In this document: positions 46,748 to 59,070 of the stretch, in pieces
How the letters are laid out: each line of letters begins with the position of its first letter
Position numbering within the stretch: the stretch's first letter is position 1
From: Homalodisca vitripennis
Lineage: Eukaryota; Arthropoda; Insecta; Hemiptera; Cicadellidae
NCBI RefSeq assembly: GCF_021130785.1
Contig: NC_060214.1
Span: 2,817,001-2,881,000, forward strand
Length of the DNA stretch: 64,000 nt
Direction of reading: 5' to 3'
The notes under the pieces: model-generated
Database searches by the model: none
Told to the model about the DNA's origin: nothing
Seen by the model: the letters and a program-made list of their open reading frames with translations, nothing else
Translations under genes and position numbers: made by a program

Positions 46748-47614
46748 TTATAGTTCTCTAACCATGCCTTCCAGAGCTGAGCAGGAAGAACACGGTTTCG
46801 GTTGCACAGGGACAGAGGCAGACTGAGAATAGGATACGTCCTTCTTCGGGGTTTGCCCAAGTCGTTTCCTATATTCTTTACGAGCATCGCCGAAAGACAA
46901 TTTCTCGCTAGTAACTATTTTCAGCACTTCCTTTTCTTCCAAGTATACTTTGCAGCTGCGAGAGCTTGAAGGATGCTTGCCCTTGCAGTTGACGCACTGC
47001 TCTTCGCCACCGGCACAGTCCTTGTCACTGTGACCACTTTTGCCACAAAGACTACATGTTTCAGGGTTATTGCAAGTTTTGCTTGAATGTCCAAAACGTT
47101 GACATCTATAACACCTCTGAGGATTTCTAAAGTATGGACGAACTTGTAGAGAAAGATATCCTGCTCTAATTGTGGCTGGTGGGTGAGGAAGGGCAAAATT
47201 CAAAATGTGACCTGGTGTAGGTGTCGGTACACCGTGTTCAACCTTCATTATTCTCACCACATCAGTCACAAGACAATCTTTCAGTTCTTCTTTCAATTCT
47301 TCAATTGAGAAGCATAGCATATCGCGACAGAATACAATTCCTTTGCAGAAGTTTAATGTCTCATGAGGATGGACAACGACTTCTACTTTGTCGTAAAAGG
47401 ATCTCATGGAGAGACATTTCTGAGCCTGTGGAGCGTTCGCAGCCTCTACCAAGATGCTCCCATTACGAAGCTTCCTAACAGAAGACGGCGAGCCGCCTAC
47501 TCCGACTAGAGCCTTGTTAACAAGGAAGGGGCTCACCTTTGCCAAGTTCTGATTTTCGTCATTGTGCTTAAAAACTAGAAAAAGTGGTGGCGAAAGGTCG
47601 CCAACCTTTAAACG
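46748..47614 (-). CDS. LINE ORF1 (gag-like, three zinc knuckles), probably 5'-incomplete
   Basis: An uninterrupted minus-strand frame of about 289 codons, ending at a TAA beside the ORF2 junction. No good ATG opens it. The frame runs upstream from LAKVSPFLVNKALVG to a TGA near 47617, so the N terminus is lost or shifted. Counting from Leu at 47545, CCHC knuckles lie at residues 145-158 (CYRCQRFGHSSKTC), 164-177 (CSLCGKSGHSDKDC) and 184-198 (CVNCKGKHPSSSRSC). An RNA-recognition-like segment precedes them, as in jockey/I ORF1 proteins that coat the element RNA. Only 2 bp separate its stop from ORF2 sequence beginning mid-protein, so an internal deletion removed the ORF1 end and the first half of ORF2. 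Confidence 0.85.
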   Translation of the reverse strand, partial: RLKVGDLSPPLFLVFKHNDENQNLAKVSPFLVNKALVGVGGSPSSVRKLRNGSILVEAANAPQAQKCLSMRSFYDKVEVVVHPHETLNFCKGIVFCRDMLCFSIEELKEELKDCLVTDVVRIMKVEHGVPTPTPGHILNFALPHPPATIRAGYLSLQVRPYFRNPQRCYRCQRFGHSSKTCNNPETCSLCGKSGHSDKDCAGGEEQCVNCKGKHPSSSRSCKVYLEEKEVLKIVTSEKLSFGDARKEYRKRLGQTPKKDVSYSQSASVPVQPKPCSSCSALEGMVREL

Positions 47615-47649
47615 TCAGAGTAAGACGTCTCCCTATGGGGTGTTAAACT

Positions 47650-48589
47650 GCAACATGATTATTAGAGATATTTGTATTGGTTACAAGAAGAGTTTTATTT
47701 ATTTTTATATGGTTTGTATCTTGAAACAAACTTGATTGGGTTTGAACATATTTAGTTCAAGAAACTAGACTCACAAACACGTAATTTTTAAGAATTCGAA
47801 AGAAGACTTGGATAACTTATCTCATTAAAATAAAAAATAAAAAAAAATATTTTACGGTTGAACATATACATATGTGTTGAAAGAAACATATGTATTGACA
47901 AATTAATTTAACAATTGTTTGGTTAATATTGCACATTTGAAAGTCTTATCGACTTGTGAGAAGCTTCGTCAATTTACATACAAAGTGCTGGTAATTCTGT
48001 TTGCAAGGTTCCATTACAGGTTCTTGTGCAACTCTACATGTATAAATTGTTCAACCCTAACTCAATTATACAGTTAATTTACTTCACTTGAACTGGTTTT
48101 ATGAAAAATAATTAACAAATATCATATATGTTATTCTATTGATCAGATAAATTCTGTTGTCTATCGAAATACGTGGCTGATTTAAAGTGACGAGTTTTCA
48201 ATGACTGATTGGAAAAAAATTTCATAACAAGTAAATAGTTGATTGGTGAAGTCGTCTGTAAAGAGGAAGAGATAAAGTGCAGCGTGTAATAAAATAAAAA
48301 ATTAACTTTATAATTTTCATGTACTAAATTGAAAAAAGACACACATACCCAAATTTGTTCTCAATTATGATCGTTTACATTTTAAGTTTCCTTTTCTACA
48401 ACATTATTACATGGCATACAGTATATTACATTTCCTAACATTTATATGAGTAATGTTGCAGTTTTTTTACTATTTCCTTCAGGAGGCCCTCTTTATGTTT
48501 ATTGTCCTGACAAAGGTTTACTGTATATCTTTAAATTTAACTGGCCTGCCTACCTCCTTTTTCTACTTCCGATGCTAGAATTAACCAGC
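47650..48589. other. A+T-rich stretch, nothing recognised
   Basis: Spacer between two oppositely oriented LINE relics; no supported feature. Confidence 0.4.
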
Positions 48590-50095
48590 AGTCTTTACAA
48601 CTTCTTTCCTGTTGCGGTGTGAGGTGTGCCAAGAAGATGGATGGCATCGAGTACATGGTGAATTAAAAGGAGCCTCCAGGATAACAGGCGACCTCCTTGA
48701 GTACGTAGCCTTGTCCAAGCTTCTCGTGAGAAACCAAGGGAAGAATTTTAAAAAAAAGCCCAATACTTGAGGAGAGGATGCGGAAAGGGTAGGGCTGTTA
48801 ACCCCACAAATGTCTGAACCCCCAGGAATACCGACTTCAGAGAAGGATGTTATCCTCACAGAATCTAAGGCAGGTCGGGAAATGGAAGCAAAGATGATCC
48901 GAGATTTTCAAATGTGAAGGAGCCTAAATAGGAAGTTACAAGGAACTTTTGGATCAGGAGCATTCATCAGACGAGGCCCTAGAACTAATAAAAATGAACA
49001 GAGATCTCAGATGAAGACATGTCATATGGGTCAAGACCTGATCATAGTGACAAGAAAAATAGAGTCCCATGGAGACCCTAAAAGTGAAAGCAAATATTTA
49101 GACGAGAAAGTAAGCTACGTTCAGGTAATATAATCTGTCAGGGTCGGAATAGTTTCACACAGTTTCCCACAACATATCTAAGTGAACCAAATAAGGAAGA
49201 CCTACCTGAGGCAGTGGGAAAACTTTCACACAGAGTTTCCCACAACATATCTAAGTGAACAAAATAAGGAAGACCTACCTGAGGCAGTGGTGCAACCTGT
49301 CTATCAGATAAGTGATAATGGATGTGAGCTGGGTTTTCTGTGGAGTACAAAAAGACACAATGCTACTTAGTAATATTTTGTCCTGATAAAGATGTAGCTG
49401 ACTGACTTGTTGCACAAAATGGGAAACTCAATATCTGGGAAAATGTCAGTTTAAAGATTGTGCTGGAAGAATTAATTCTTAAAACCAGGATTGTGACGCA
49501 CACTTCTAAAATGCAAGGAAGAAACGAAACAATTTTAAACTTTCAGAGCCAAAAAAGCTCAATACCTCGGAGTAGAAAAGGCTTAAGAGAATTGAAGAAG
49601 GTGAGTTGGATCTGTTGTTAATATATATTGATAGTGCCACCATTGCAATAATGGAGAGAGGAGAACGTTGGGTAAATTTCCTGTATGGAAGATTAAGACT
49701 GAGAAGCTCCAGAAAGACCGTTGTACCGAAGACCTCAGAGGTAACGGAAACAGAAAATGACCATTAAGAAAGTAAGGAGGGTTGGGCGTGCCGCTGGGAC
49801 TGCCATAGAGGGAACCCGACAAAAGAGGGAGCGTCCGTGACGGCAGAGGGAGGGAAGTAAGCTCGCTAGGCTCACTTAACCTCAGACCGTGTTACAAGAG
49901 GATGCTAAAGACCAGAAAGATGAAAAAAAAACGCTTGAATTGACGTTTCCAAAAATTTAAAACCGATTAATAGGTCCCTTTACGACTAAAAATTAAAAAA
50001 GCTAGTAAATCTCATCCATAGAGTGTTACGTGAAATTAGAAAAAAGCACCAGTCACATCCCCCAAGAGGAGACTTTAAATAAAAATAGAAACGCT
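48590..50095 (+). pseudogene. Probable LINE ORF1 region, badly decayed
   Basis: G+C-richer than its flanks, and leads directly into a recognisable endonuclease, so it is probably the ORF1 part of the same element. Translation in three frames gives only scattered hints (for example LVAQNGKLNIWENV near 49405). I could not identify a zinc knuckle. A 75-bp tandem duplication lies at 49150-49300. Confidence 0.4.
49150..49300 (+). repeat. 75-bp tandem duplication
   Basis: TTTCACACAG(AG)TTTCCC, then ACAACATATCTAAGTGAAC and GGAAGACCTACCTGAGGCAG, occur twice with 75-76 bp spacing and very few differences, so the duplication is recent. Confidence 0.85.
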
Positions 50096-51065
50096 AACAA
50101 AAGTAATACAAGTGAACCTCCAAAATGTAGAGGAGTTGCTGGAGGTTTATTGTAGCGGTTCTGCACATAGCCATGATCTAGGAACTATGGATTCAGAGAG
50201 GAACCATTAAGAGACTACCAAGTAAGGCAAGCAAAAATTTTTAAGACCATACACAATTACAATCTTGGGCGTGTCTTTTAATAGCTGATCACGTAAATGT
50301 GTTTCCTATTTAAGAGTTTATAACTAGATACCTTGTAGATGTAGGAGTTACATTAACGACAGCAAAGGCAAAACAGGAGGTAATGGTCATTTTGTCTTAT
50401 TTTAAAAATCCAGGAAGAGATTGTTCTACTACAGAATAATAATGCAAAATAAAAGGTGTGGCATTGGTTTTGAGATGTGATGCTAATGCACACCACACCC
50501 TATGGAGAAGTACGATCCTAATGTAAGAGGTTAGAACATTTATTAAAGTTTTGTTTAGATATGATCTAAATATACTCAGTGTGTGATAAGAACCTACCAA
50601 GGAGCAAAAAAAACCAAGGAGGGAGGTTCTATATTTAACAAGAGTTAGTGGTCATGCATGCTTTGAGATGACGGATTGGAAAGTGCGGGGGAAAGTCTGT
50701 GCGATTAAAGACACATTAGATTTTATCTGGGGGCCTACGCAATGAGATACGCACTACCGTCACTACATATCAATTGATTTGAATCGGTCTTTAACGTCCT
50801 TATTAAATAAACTTCAAGGCACGAAAATGCCCATAAGAAATGAGGAGGAACTAGAGTTATGCACTCTAAAACCACAGGAAGCTATCGTAGTAGCCTTTGA
50901 GGAAAATTACCCTATTAAGGTTAGAACGTATAAGAGGGACATGCCCTGGTAAATGGGAAGCCTTATTACCAGAACTTTTTAACTACGGCGTCTTTTTAAA
51001 CAGGATAAGAAGAATTTTCACGTGGCTTATCTGAAAATGTGTTCCCTACTATACTAAAATTACTC
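50096..51065 (+). pseudogene. LINE ORF2 N-terminal part: AP endonuclease and linker
   Basis: Plus-strand pieces in order of an apurinic-like endonuclease: VIQVNLQNVEELLEV (50103, start of domain); IAMI-ELWIQRGTIKRL ('IALIQEPW' box, with a stop in place of Gln); CDANAHHTLW (50476-50505, catalytic-core Asp/Asn motif); and THYRHYISIDL, the likely remnant of 'SDHR-I' (about 50745). The linker follows: NEEELELCTLKPQEAI, FEENYPIKV, MPWWMGSL-like, RRLFKQDKKNFHVAYLKMC. It stops near 51065 at an A/C-rich simple stretch, before the polymerase. Numerous frameshifts and stops make it inactive. CDANAHH is typical of the I/Loa/R1 group. Confidence 0.8.
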
Positions 51066-53234
51066 CTAAATTTTGTTGATACAAACAAACAAACACACAT
51101 ACACACATAAAATTATTAAAAATAAAATATTTGATGATCTAAATCGACCAAGTGGTGTTTTATTTAGAGAAAGATCGTTACAGTCTCAGTCCTATGACAA
51201 AGACCATAGACTAGAGATTGTCTACGAGCTAAATTGCCACGTTAATAAGTACTGAAGTCATCTCTCCAGATGAAGCTATTAATATTTCAATGAGTTTGCC
51301 ATAGACCAGATTGCCTGAATTGTTTTCAACCTTTTGTTTCTAAAGCCATCATTATCTTTAATGACTTGAGTTATTCATTAATTTAAACGTCCTCAGGTAA
51401 GTTATTATGCAAAAATATCAACTATAATTGTATTAAGAAGTATGTTTTTGGTGTAGAATTCACAAATGTAGAAGAATCTAATAATTTCAGTTTAATTATA
51501 AACTCCATTAGTTTATTTTAATTTATTTAAATTTAAAATTTTTTTTGAATATTTAGAAAATAATTAACAATATTAAGGGCATTAAGTTGTATTGAAAATT
51601 ATTTGTATATTAGTTTATGAAATAGCACCTATTGTCCCTATCATGTAGGATAAATATTGAAAATGCGGTTTCATTCATATTATGTTTTGGTTTTATTAAG
51701 GTCTGTGTTGAGAAAGTCTTCCTGACCAATAAAAGTTTTATATCCAAACAAAAGAATAAATTCTGTTTGAGATTATGGGAGTCAGGGCAACGCTACATTA
51801 TGCCACAGCTACGAAATAATCAAAATGAAACGATGTGTTAGGGCCAAATTATTTTGATCCGAAAACACAATTTCAAATATTATACGAAAAATGTTTTACC
51901 ACTACCTTTTAATTTAGCAATGTAATAAAACCTGCAGTTCTCCTAGGAAACCATCTCTAAACATCAGATAAACCCGTAACTAAGACTTCCGCCTATAGCC
52001 CGGAAAGAAAATCCCTAAAATATTTTGCGTTTTTAAACAAATATAATATATGGCTTCCTGGAAAACTATATAATAATCTGGAAGAAACGATTCAAGGAGT
52101 TCTCTTGACGGTATCGTTACATAGTTAAGTAAATATAATGGTTCTCTTGCCGCCTTGAGAGAAAAAAACTGTCACAATCATTAGTGTAAGGTAATCTCAA
52201 TAAAAACTATTTAGATCTTTTGGCAATTAATTAAAATAATTACACGAACATTGAAACGACTCAAATAAGAGACATAAATAAAATCCGATTGTTAGATCAT
52301 TCCTGCATGATAAAATTCAAGGATGGTTATTCATGTATCATGCAAATATAAGTTATTCGTGGAGTGGTTTTGGCTATTATTTTATATTCCAACTAATTTT
52401 GAGGTAAAAATATCGTCAACTCGTAATTTAATATTATTTTATTCTAAATTGTTGTTCGTCTCTAAATATACATTTCTCAGAATGTTGGAAGCTTGTTATT
52501 CGCTTAATTAGGTAAATAACGGTTGAAAATCAATTGATGAAACGAAAAGTCACTAGAGCTGATGTTGATGGGCAACAATGATACATCAACTACAACATCC
52601 CACGTGCCAAACATTGATAAATTGAAATATATCAAATCTTGCATTATGACCTAAACCCTCGTAACCCTCCTTGTATGCATATCCAATTTATTTATATAAG
52701 TACACGTTGTTGGCATCTACAAATAACATTCATTTCAACATTTTAATAAATTCTCATTATTACCTGTGATTTCAAAGTAGTGCAGAAAGTATATATTTAG
52801 TAATATACTATCATAATAAACATTCAGAGATAAAATTAATTCATAATATTAATAAACCATGACAGAAATTGTTGGAAGCAAAAGCTACTGAGCGGTACCC
52901 TTCATGAACAAGTACAGAGGGATTGTTCAGAGCTGCCGAGTGTGAGACGCTGTGAACACCCTGCATCAACAAGATGTGTGACAATTTTGAAGAAGTTGGT
53001 TAAGTTTTGACCAAGACACGATAGGATACGAGCAAATATTATAATAATAATGTAATGAAGAAAATTTTTAACATTGTATGAAAATTGTCAGAAAAACCAA
53101 AAAGAAACTTTTTATGAGAGTGACATAAAAAGTTTTTCATACATTCTTCCATCTAAGATCCCTTTCAAACGTATAATGTCTACTTTCAATCATTCTCATT
53201 CATTCGAATTGTACCACTTCAGCACCTTCTCAGT
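51066..53234. other. A+T-rich stretch, nothing recognised
   Basis: Only short chance frames. A moderately G+C-rich patch at about 52870-53020 has no recognisable product. Confidence 0.4.
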
Positions 53235-54545
53235 CTACAAATTCTGCGGACTCCAGTTGATAAGCAATGAACTCGTCTATGCTGTAGAATGCTTTTGAAA
53301 CCCAACGCAGTTTTCAGCAGATTTTTGAACGCAATTGAGCATTGGAGCACTTTTCTCTAAATTTGGCAAATTGTTGACAAATTGATCTCCTGTGTGTGAT
53401 AGCAGTTGCTGCATAAGAGTGTATAAAGCTACCCCTTATTTTGTCGCATTTTGTATTGAAGAAGAGTCATGTCAGTAATATATAGAGGCAGGGTAATGTC
53501 AACAGTCTAAAAGTATTGAACGCTGGTCTGTAAGACTCTCTATTCTACAGCATGGTAACGATTCTGACTGCTCTTTTTTTAGAATGAAAACTGTTCCATT
53601 TGAGCAACCTCACACAAAGCCAATCCATAGGAGAGATGTGGATAGATTACTCCGTAGTACGCCGTCACCGGTTCGGCAATACTCGGACAGTTTCCTCAAA
53701 ACATAAATAAAAAAAACACTGCCTAAATGACAATCCCGTCAATCCTCGGTCCAGGTGTATTCCAAGGAACTTTGTTGAGTAGACTTCCTCGATCTCAGTT
53801 TCATTCAAAATAACTGTAGGACGAAATTAGGAGACTTTTGCAGCAAACAAATTCAATAAAAATTGATTTTGTTGGATTTTTTTGAGGTTCAGTTCATTGA
53901 AATGGAAATGAACCAACATCATTAACGTAGATCAAGAAGAGTAGAGGACTCATTATGGAATCCTAAGGAACCCCATAACTAAGCCCTCTCTCCTCAGATC
54001 GTACGGTTGAAATTCGTAAAAATTGTGTTCTATTATCAAGATAGTTTTAATCCAATTGAGTGAAAATCCTCGTATCCCGTAATGTTCTAGTTTGTGAATG
54101 AGGGTGTTGCGTTTTTCAAAAAATTTAGGTATGGAGTGAGAAAACCTTTTCAAAAGAGATTGGGCAGTAATTTTGGGTGAATAGAGGGTTGTCCTTATTA
54201 AGCATTGGGGTGACTAGCAATTTTGAGAGATGGAGGAACGTTCTCGAGTGAAAAGAGAGATACATAAATTGCTCAATGGGTCTCAATAAAGGCTTTGATC
54301 ATTGTTTGAGAAGCCACGTAGACACACAGTTTGAGTCATTGGATTTCTTCGATGGAAAGTCTCTTATCACTGTCGATTTCCTCCTTTGAGACCGAGGCCA
54401 GATCCATTGAGCCTGCTGGACTCGATATCGATGGGGGAGTAAGTGACTCTGGTGCGGACGACGTCCTTGGTCAGTTCCAACCGAGTCAACAAATCTTTCA
54501 TTACATGTCAAGATGTGACAAATTTGAAGATTTGCGATACGAGTA
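53235..54545 (-). pseudogene. Degenerate LINE reverse transcriptase (same family as 9011-9750)
   Basis: Minus-strand landmarks in order: FHSRTFLHLSKLLVTPMLNK with PLFTQNYCPISF (~54230-54140); NTLIHKLEHYGIRGFSLNWI (54100-54040); LSYGVP-DSIMSPLLFLIYVND (~53975-53905, the 'GVPQGS-LGPLLF' box); STKFLGIHLDRGLT (~53790); KKRAVRIVT with NRESYRPAF and LRLLTLPCLYI (53590-53480); and KAFYSIDEFIAYQ near the C terminus (~53280). Stops and shifts are dense, and the YADD segment between 53905 and 53830 is lost. With the other fragment this shows one LINE family was once active in this genome. Confidence 0.8.
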
Positions 54546-54689
54546 AGTATGAGACCAAGGAACTGTCTGGCTCGAACATGAAGACTCTCGCAGACCAGTT
54601 CTTTTTGTCTAGTTCTTCACATCTTGACCTCGTGGAATGTTTATTTTTTTTAATAATTAAAGCTAAACGATGTATACAAGTTTAATTTA

Positions 54690-57440
54690 ATGATTCATAC
54701 ACTTAGGCAATCTCTTTTGAAAATATTGTAATTAGAATGGCTTCAATGACAATATTAGCTTAAAATAATCTTTATCATAGTAAATTGATATGATTGTATA
54801 TGTATATGATTGGGTCAACGAATGCCCGGACTCCTGTAAAACGCGACTGACTCAACATTATTCTTGACTCAGGAACACACAGATTAATATCGTTTTCCAA
54901 TTAGCAGAAGCCGAGTAATGAAATCCGTTACATCAGCCAATAATTGGATTCCGCACGTTGTATCAACACGCGACCGCCGACCCTGATTACTGTAAATAAG
55001 TATCGATCTACATGAGATTTAGTATTATTGGCTTTTCTGGCACTCGTTCGACGACCTCTTGTTTTCCAAATTAATTTCTTATCATTGATGAAGTTTAGCT
55101 TTTTAATTTTTTTGTGGTATATTTATTGAAATATTATATATACATACAAAATAAAATCAAGTCCATTATTTATTTAAATTCTGAATTCCGTACGAACATA
55201 TACCGCCAACCAACACTATTACAAAAAATAAAATTATTATTCACACCAAAGAATATAAAATAAAATGGACTTTCTTAGTTTTAAAAGAAAAGTCGAAACA
55301 ATGAATATTAAATAAAGATTGCAAATTATAATAAAAGATCCTCAAAATACACTGACTATTATTCAAGGTACCACTAAGAACATATACAATAAAAAGTATA
55401 TAAATTAAAAGAAAAGTGATAGTTAATCGTATGAATATTTTACGAACCACGTGATTTATCACATAGTCTAACTTACATATTCTTATATTTGGAGCTACCT
55501 ATAACTATATGTTGTGACCATGGGCTTCATACAGAATTTTACCAGAATGATATAAATCAATAAAATGTTTTAAGGCTACTTTGCTTGTAATATTATTCAC
55601 AATATGCTTATTTATACTGAATAAATTCGTTAATCTGGTAAATAAAAATGGATCGCTAAGCGCTGCCTCAGGAAGGATGGACTTATTCGGATAATTATTT
55701 TTGTAAGATATTTGATGAAATCCGAGGAAGATTTATATGAAGAGAAAATATGTACAACATTACCTGAAATATTTTTGAATCCTGCAAAGAATTGTAATCA
55801 TTATGTTTCAAGAATTAAATGAAACTGACATCAAACAGCTGTTAACATTTTCAGCTGAAGTACACCAAAGAGGCTGAAACATTTGCTTACACATATTTTA
55901 TAGAGAGATTGCGATCACAGCAATGAATGTTTTGTATTCGAAACTAATTGGCTTATATTATGACATTGTGATATGGCATTTTACAGGACACTTAAGGAAA
56001 ACAGATGAGAAAACACTAACATGCCTCAATGAGCCTTTTTACTAGATTAGAGTCCGAAACAACAAGTTTTATATAACGCAATTCCTAATAAACGGTAAAA
56101 GAAGTGTTACACCAGTTAGTAAATGTTTCCCCATTATAAAACAAGTACATATACGATTCTAATCGTGATTGGCTTCTCAGATTCTCGTGTATTGTATATT
56201 TCCTATATCGGGACAAGGCAAACTCAACTATTGCACTGAAGATGTCTTAGACCGAATTTTTATTACAAGATCCGGAAGTAGACGCTTTTTGACCCCACTT
56301 CGTTTCCGAGATCTTCATTCCATATATGTCATATGGAAAAATAAATTAACTAGTACTTCTTATGTTAAATAAAGAAACAGACTTCCTTACAATCCTTTAA
56401 TATTTCGACTAATTTTCGTTTTCGAAAAGAATATGAAATATATTAAAATGTATAGAAGCAAGAGAAAGTCTTGTTATAATCTTAAACTTATAACGATAGC
56501 AAATATCCAAAATCCCATAACTAGATTCGTCCAAAAAAGAGTGGTTTTCGTTTTTATATCTTAAGCATTGCTTCAATGTGTTTGAGATAAATGATGTAAT
56601 ATTAATAATTATATTATTTATTTTATGGCGCAATAATTTGAAAGATAGTGTTCAAATCTTGTCACAAAAATTCTCTTTTCGATTTCGAAAGTAACCGTCT
56701 AGCGACATTAAAAATGGAAACACCCCACTTCCGCCACTATTTGAGAAATATGTTGTTTCTCATGTGAAGAAAGAAAGAAGAGAAGAGTTGAGAACATTGA
56801 TAACAGTGTTACTTCAATAGAAACTGTACATTTGTGAGTACTGATATCTAGTTTTAGATAAATTCCTGGCGAGTTAAGCTCCATGATTTCTCGATTTGTT
56901 GATTTGTTACATCACATTTGTAGTATTATACTCAAATTTGTGTCTTATTTTTGACTCCTGAAGAAGAGAGTATATAAGTCATCAAGACGGAGTGACGTCA
57001 GTAAACAACGTTTCAAATTGTAGAAAGTGTTCTACAAGTTAGTGACATCGAATTTACTGTTAATGCTGCAAGAAGAAACAAAAACAGATATGCAAGTTCC
57101 TAATAAATACTGAAATCTTACAACTAGAGTTACTTGAAAGAACTTCTGTGTCTGAACATTTTCCAAAGGTATTTTTTATAAAAATATAACTTAGCGTTTC
57201 ATTAGAGTGATCTTAATGTTTATTTATTATTTCATAGATTTGATTAAATAGCATTATCGAGATAGTACGTTACTTTGTTTGGTATGCTTAATTAATGTCA
57301 ATTCTAGATAGGAATAATTCTGTTTAAAACTGGTAGAGGCCTATAAGTGCAAAGGATGTTTTTTACAAGAAGGATAAAAGGAAAGTCTTAGTCAACCTGT
57401 GATGATAATTAATTATAAATTATAAAGTTATAGTTATATG
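54690..57440. other. A+T-rich, no gene recognised
   Basis: Chance frames only. A CTGAAGAAGAG stretch at 56960 recalls the dispersed 3'-end motif, but the GAAA half is not convincing. Confidence 0.4.
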
Positions 57441-57470
57441 ATTATCACTGAAACGGTGATAACTGTATAC

Positions 57471-57701
57471 CTACAAAAACGTTTTTAGCAGCCAAATATT
57501 TTAAGCGAGACATATTCCTTGCTGTGAGTTTAGGACGATCAGTATGTAGGAAACTCACACACACCGCACTGGTTCTCTCTCTCATCCAATCTGGCAGACC
57601 GGGGTGTATCGACCAGTGTTCAATGTTCAGTGAGTATCGTGTATCGATTGGGTGATCCACGTACCAGATGCCATTGGTGGGTATCACATTTATGCAAGAA
57701 T
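57471..57701 (-). CDS. Candidate host internal exon, product not recognised
   Basis: On the minus strand a pyrimidine-rich acceptor, TTTATTTATTCTCCTGCAG, ends at 57702. It is followed by an open frame: SCINVIPTNGIWYVDHP, then DTRYSLNIEHWSIHPGLPDW, MRERTSAVCVSFLHTDRPK and LTARNMSRLKYLAAKN. The best donor is TAG|GTATAC, which gives a 231-bp exon (77 codons' length) with both boundaries in phase 1. An alternative donor four bases upstream gives 227 bp. Composition, Trp/Cys/Pro content and lack of stops set it apart from the repeats. It matches no transposon protein I know. A phase 1-1 exon with two Cys would suit an extracellular module, but that is inference. Confidence 0.55.
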
Positions 57702-57709
57702 CTGCAGGA

Positions 57710-58172
57710 GAATAAATAAATTACTACCAGATAAGTATGGAAATTACTAACTAAATTACGAATTTAAATGTAACAACGTGCCACATAGATCAAAGCTAAC
57801 ATGAAGAAAATTAAAGCTAGGCTCTTCCTTACAATTAAGGAAATACCGATAAAACAGAGAGGATATTAAAGAGACACAAACAAGTCATCGATCTGAAAGG
57901 ACCTCTAAATAATTGGCATCGGTTGTTGTTGGCAAAACAAACATAAATGAACGTTCAAACTGTCTCACTTGATTTCAATATTTATTGTTGTTTTTTCAAT
58001 CAGCTTACGTATTAGCAGTTTAGTATAAGCTCTTCTTTTTTTTTCATTTCAGTAATTGTTAATATTGTTCGTTTTTTCGCTTATATTAGTCAATTAGATC
58101 TTAGTCGGTCTAATTTCTGGAAAGTTAATCTTTTTATCTTTGCACATTGCTACTTGTATCCATTCGATGTCA
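57710..58172. other. A+T-rich stretch, nothing recognised
   Basis: Probably intron, if the exon at 57471-57701 is real. Confidence 0.4.
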
Positions 58173-59070
58173 TCTATATATAATAAAAATGAATGTTTAT
58201 ATGTTTGTCCTTTATGGAATCGTGAACTATTGGACCGATCATGATGAAAATTTGTACGTATATGTATTTTTTCCACGGAGAAGGTTTTAAAGCTATGCCC
58301 ATCCCTTTCCCGATTCAGGATTCCGCCCCACTGGTTACAGAAATACCCATAAGAAATGCATTGCAGCAAACATATGTTTAACGTCTTTTCAAATTTTTAA
58401 TCAGCTGTTCTTTGTAAACATATATTACACTTATAGTTTTAAAGCATAGAGTAAGCTTAAGAGAAACGACAAATTTTGTTTTAAACTGTTTTTGCAATCA
58501 CTGTTAAACATAGACTTTACTATCCAGTCACCTTTAACTGCAATATTTATTTAATATAAACCATGCTCATGCTTGATCAGAAGAGTAATGCAGATATCAT
58601 AATTACTATCTTACGTTGGCTACAAATATAAAGAATGTTATAAAATCAACCTTAGTTGTTTTTTTTGACAGAAGTATGGTTTCTCAAAACTCCGTGTGTA
58701 CATATTCTCTCGATCGAGACAACAAAGCAAGCTCAATCGTGGCATCGGAGATATAACTAATTTAATCTAAAATTTATTATAGTAAAAAAAAAATTTACTA
58801 AGTAATATAAGGACTTCGGTTCTTAAGATTTGCGTGCGAAGCCGTGGGTAACAGCTAGATAGAGGCAGGAATATGGTACATACCTTCATAATACGCCCAA
58901 GAGGCTCACGATGGAACGACTATCAATTATCTCAGCAATGTTTAGAATGTGATAGAAAAAGAATAAGTGAATATAGTGTACTGTTTTCAACGGGAAATTG
59001 CGTGCGAAGCCGCGGGCAACTTTTGCAAAAAATTATTGAAATGCGCAGCAAAGCGCGCCGGGCCCGCTAG
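58173..59070 (+). mobile_element. Non-autonomous Helitron (898 bp)
   Basis: Begins TCTATATATAATAAAAATGA, preceded by A. Ends GCGCGCCGGGCCCGCTAG, followed by T. This fits Helitron rules: 5' TC, 3' CTRR with a G+C-rich subterminal hairpin, insertion between A and T. The 5' part (TTTATATGTTTGTCC, GACCGATCATGATGAAAATT) has the look of common insect Helitrons. A segment GCGTGCGAAGCCG(T/C)GGG(T/C)AAC occurs twice (about 58831 and 59000), so the 3' domain is partly duplicated. No Rep/helicase gene is present; short frames within are incidental. Confidence 0.85.

Noticed and set aside
58094..58369. 91-codon minus-strand frame
   Set aside because: It is the 5' region of the Helitron read backwards, a frequent artefact.
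58873..59070. 65-codon plus-strand frame
   Set aside because: Lies within the non-autonomous Helitron 3' domain and ends at its terminal CTAG; no family resemblance.
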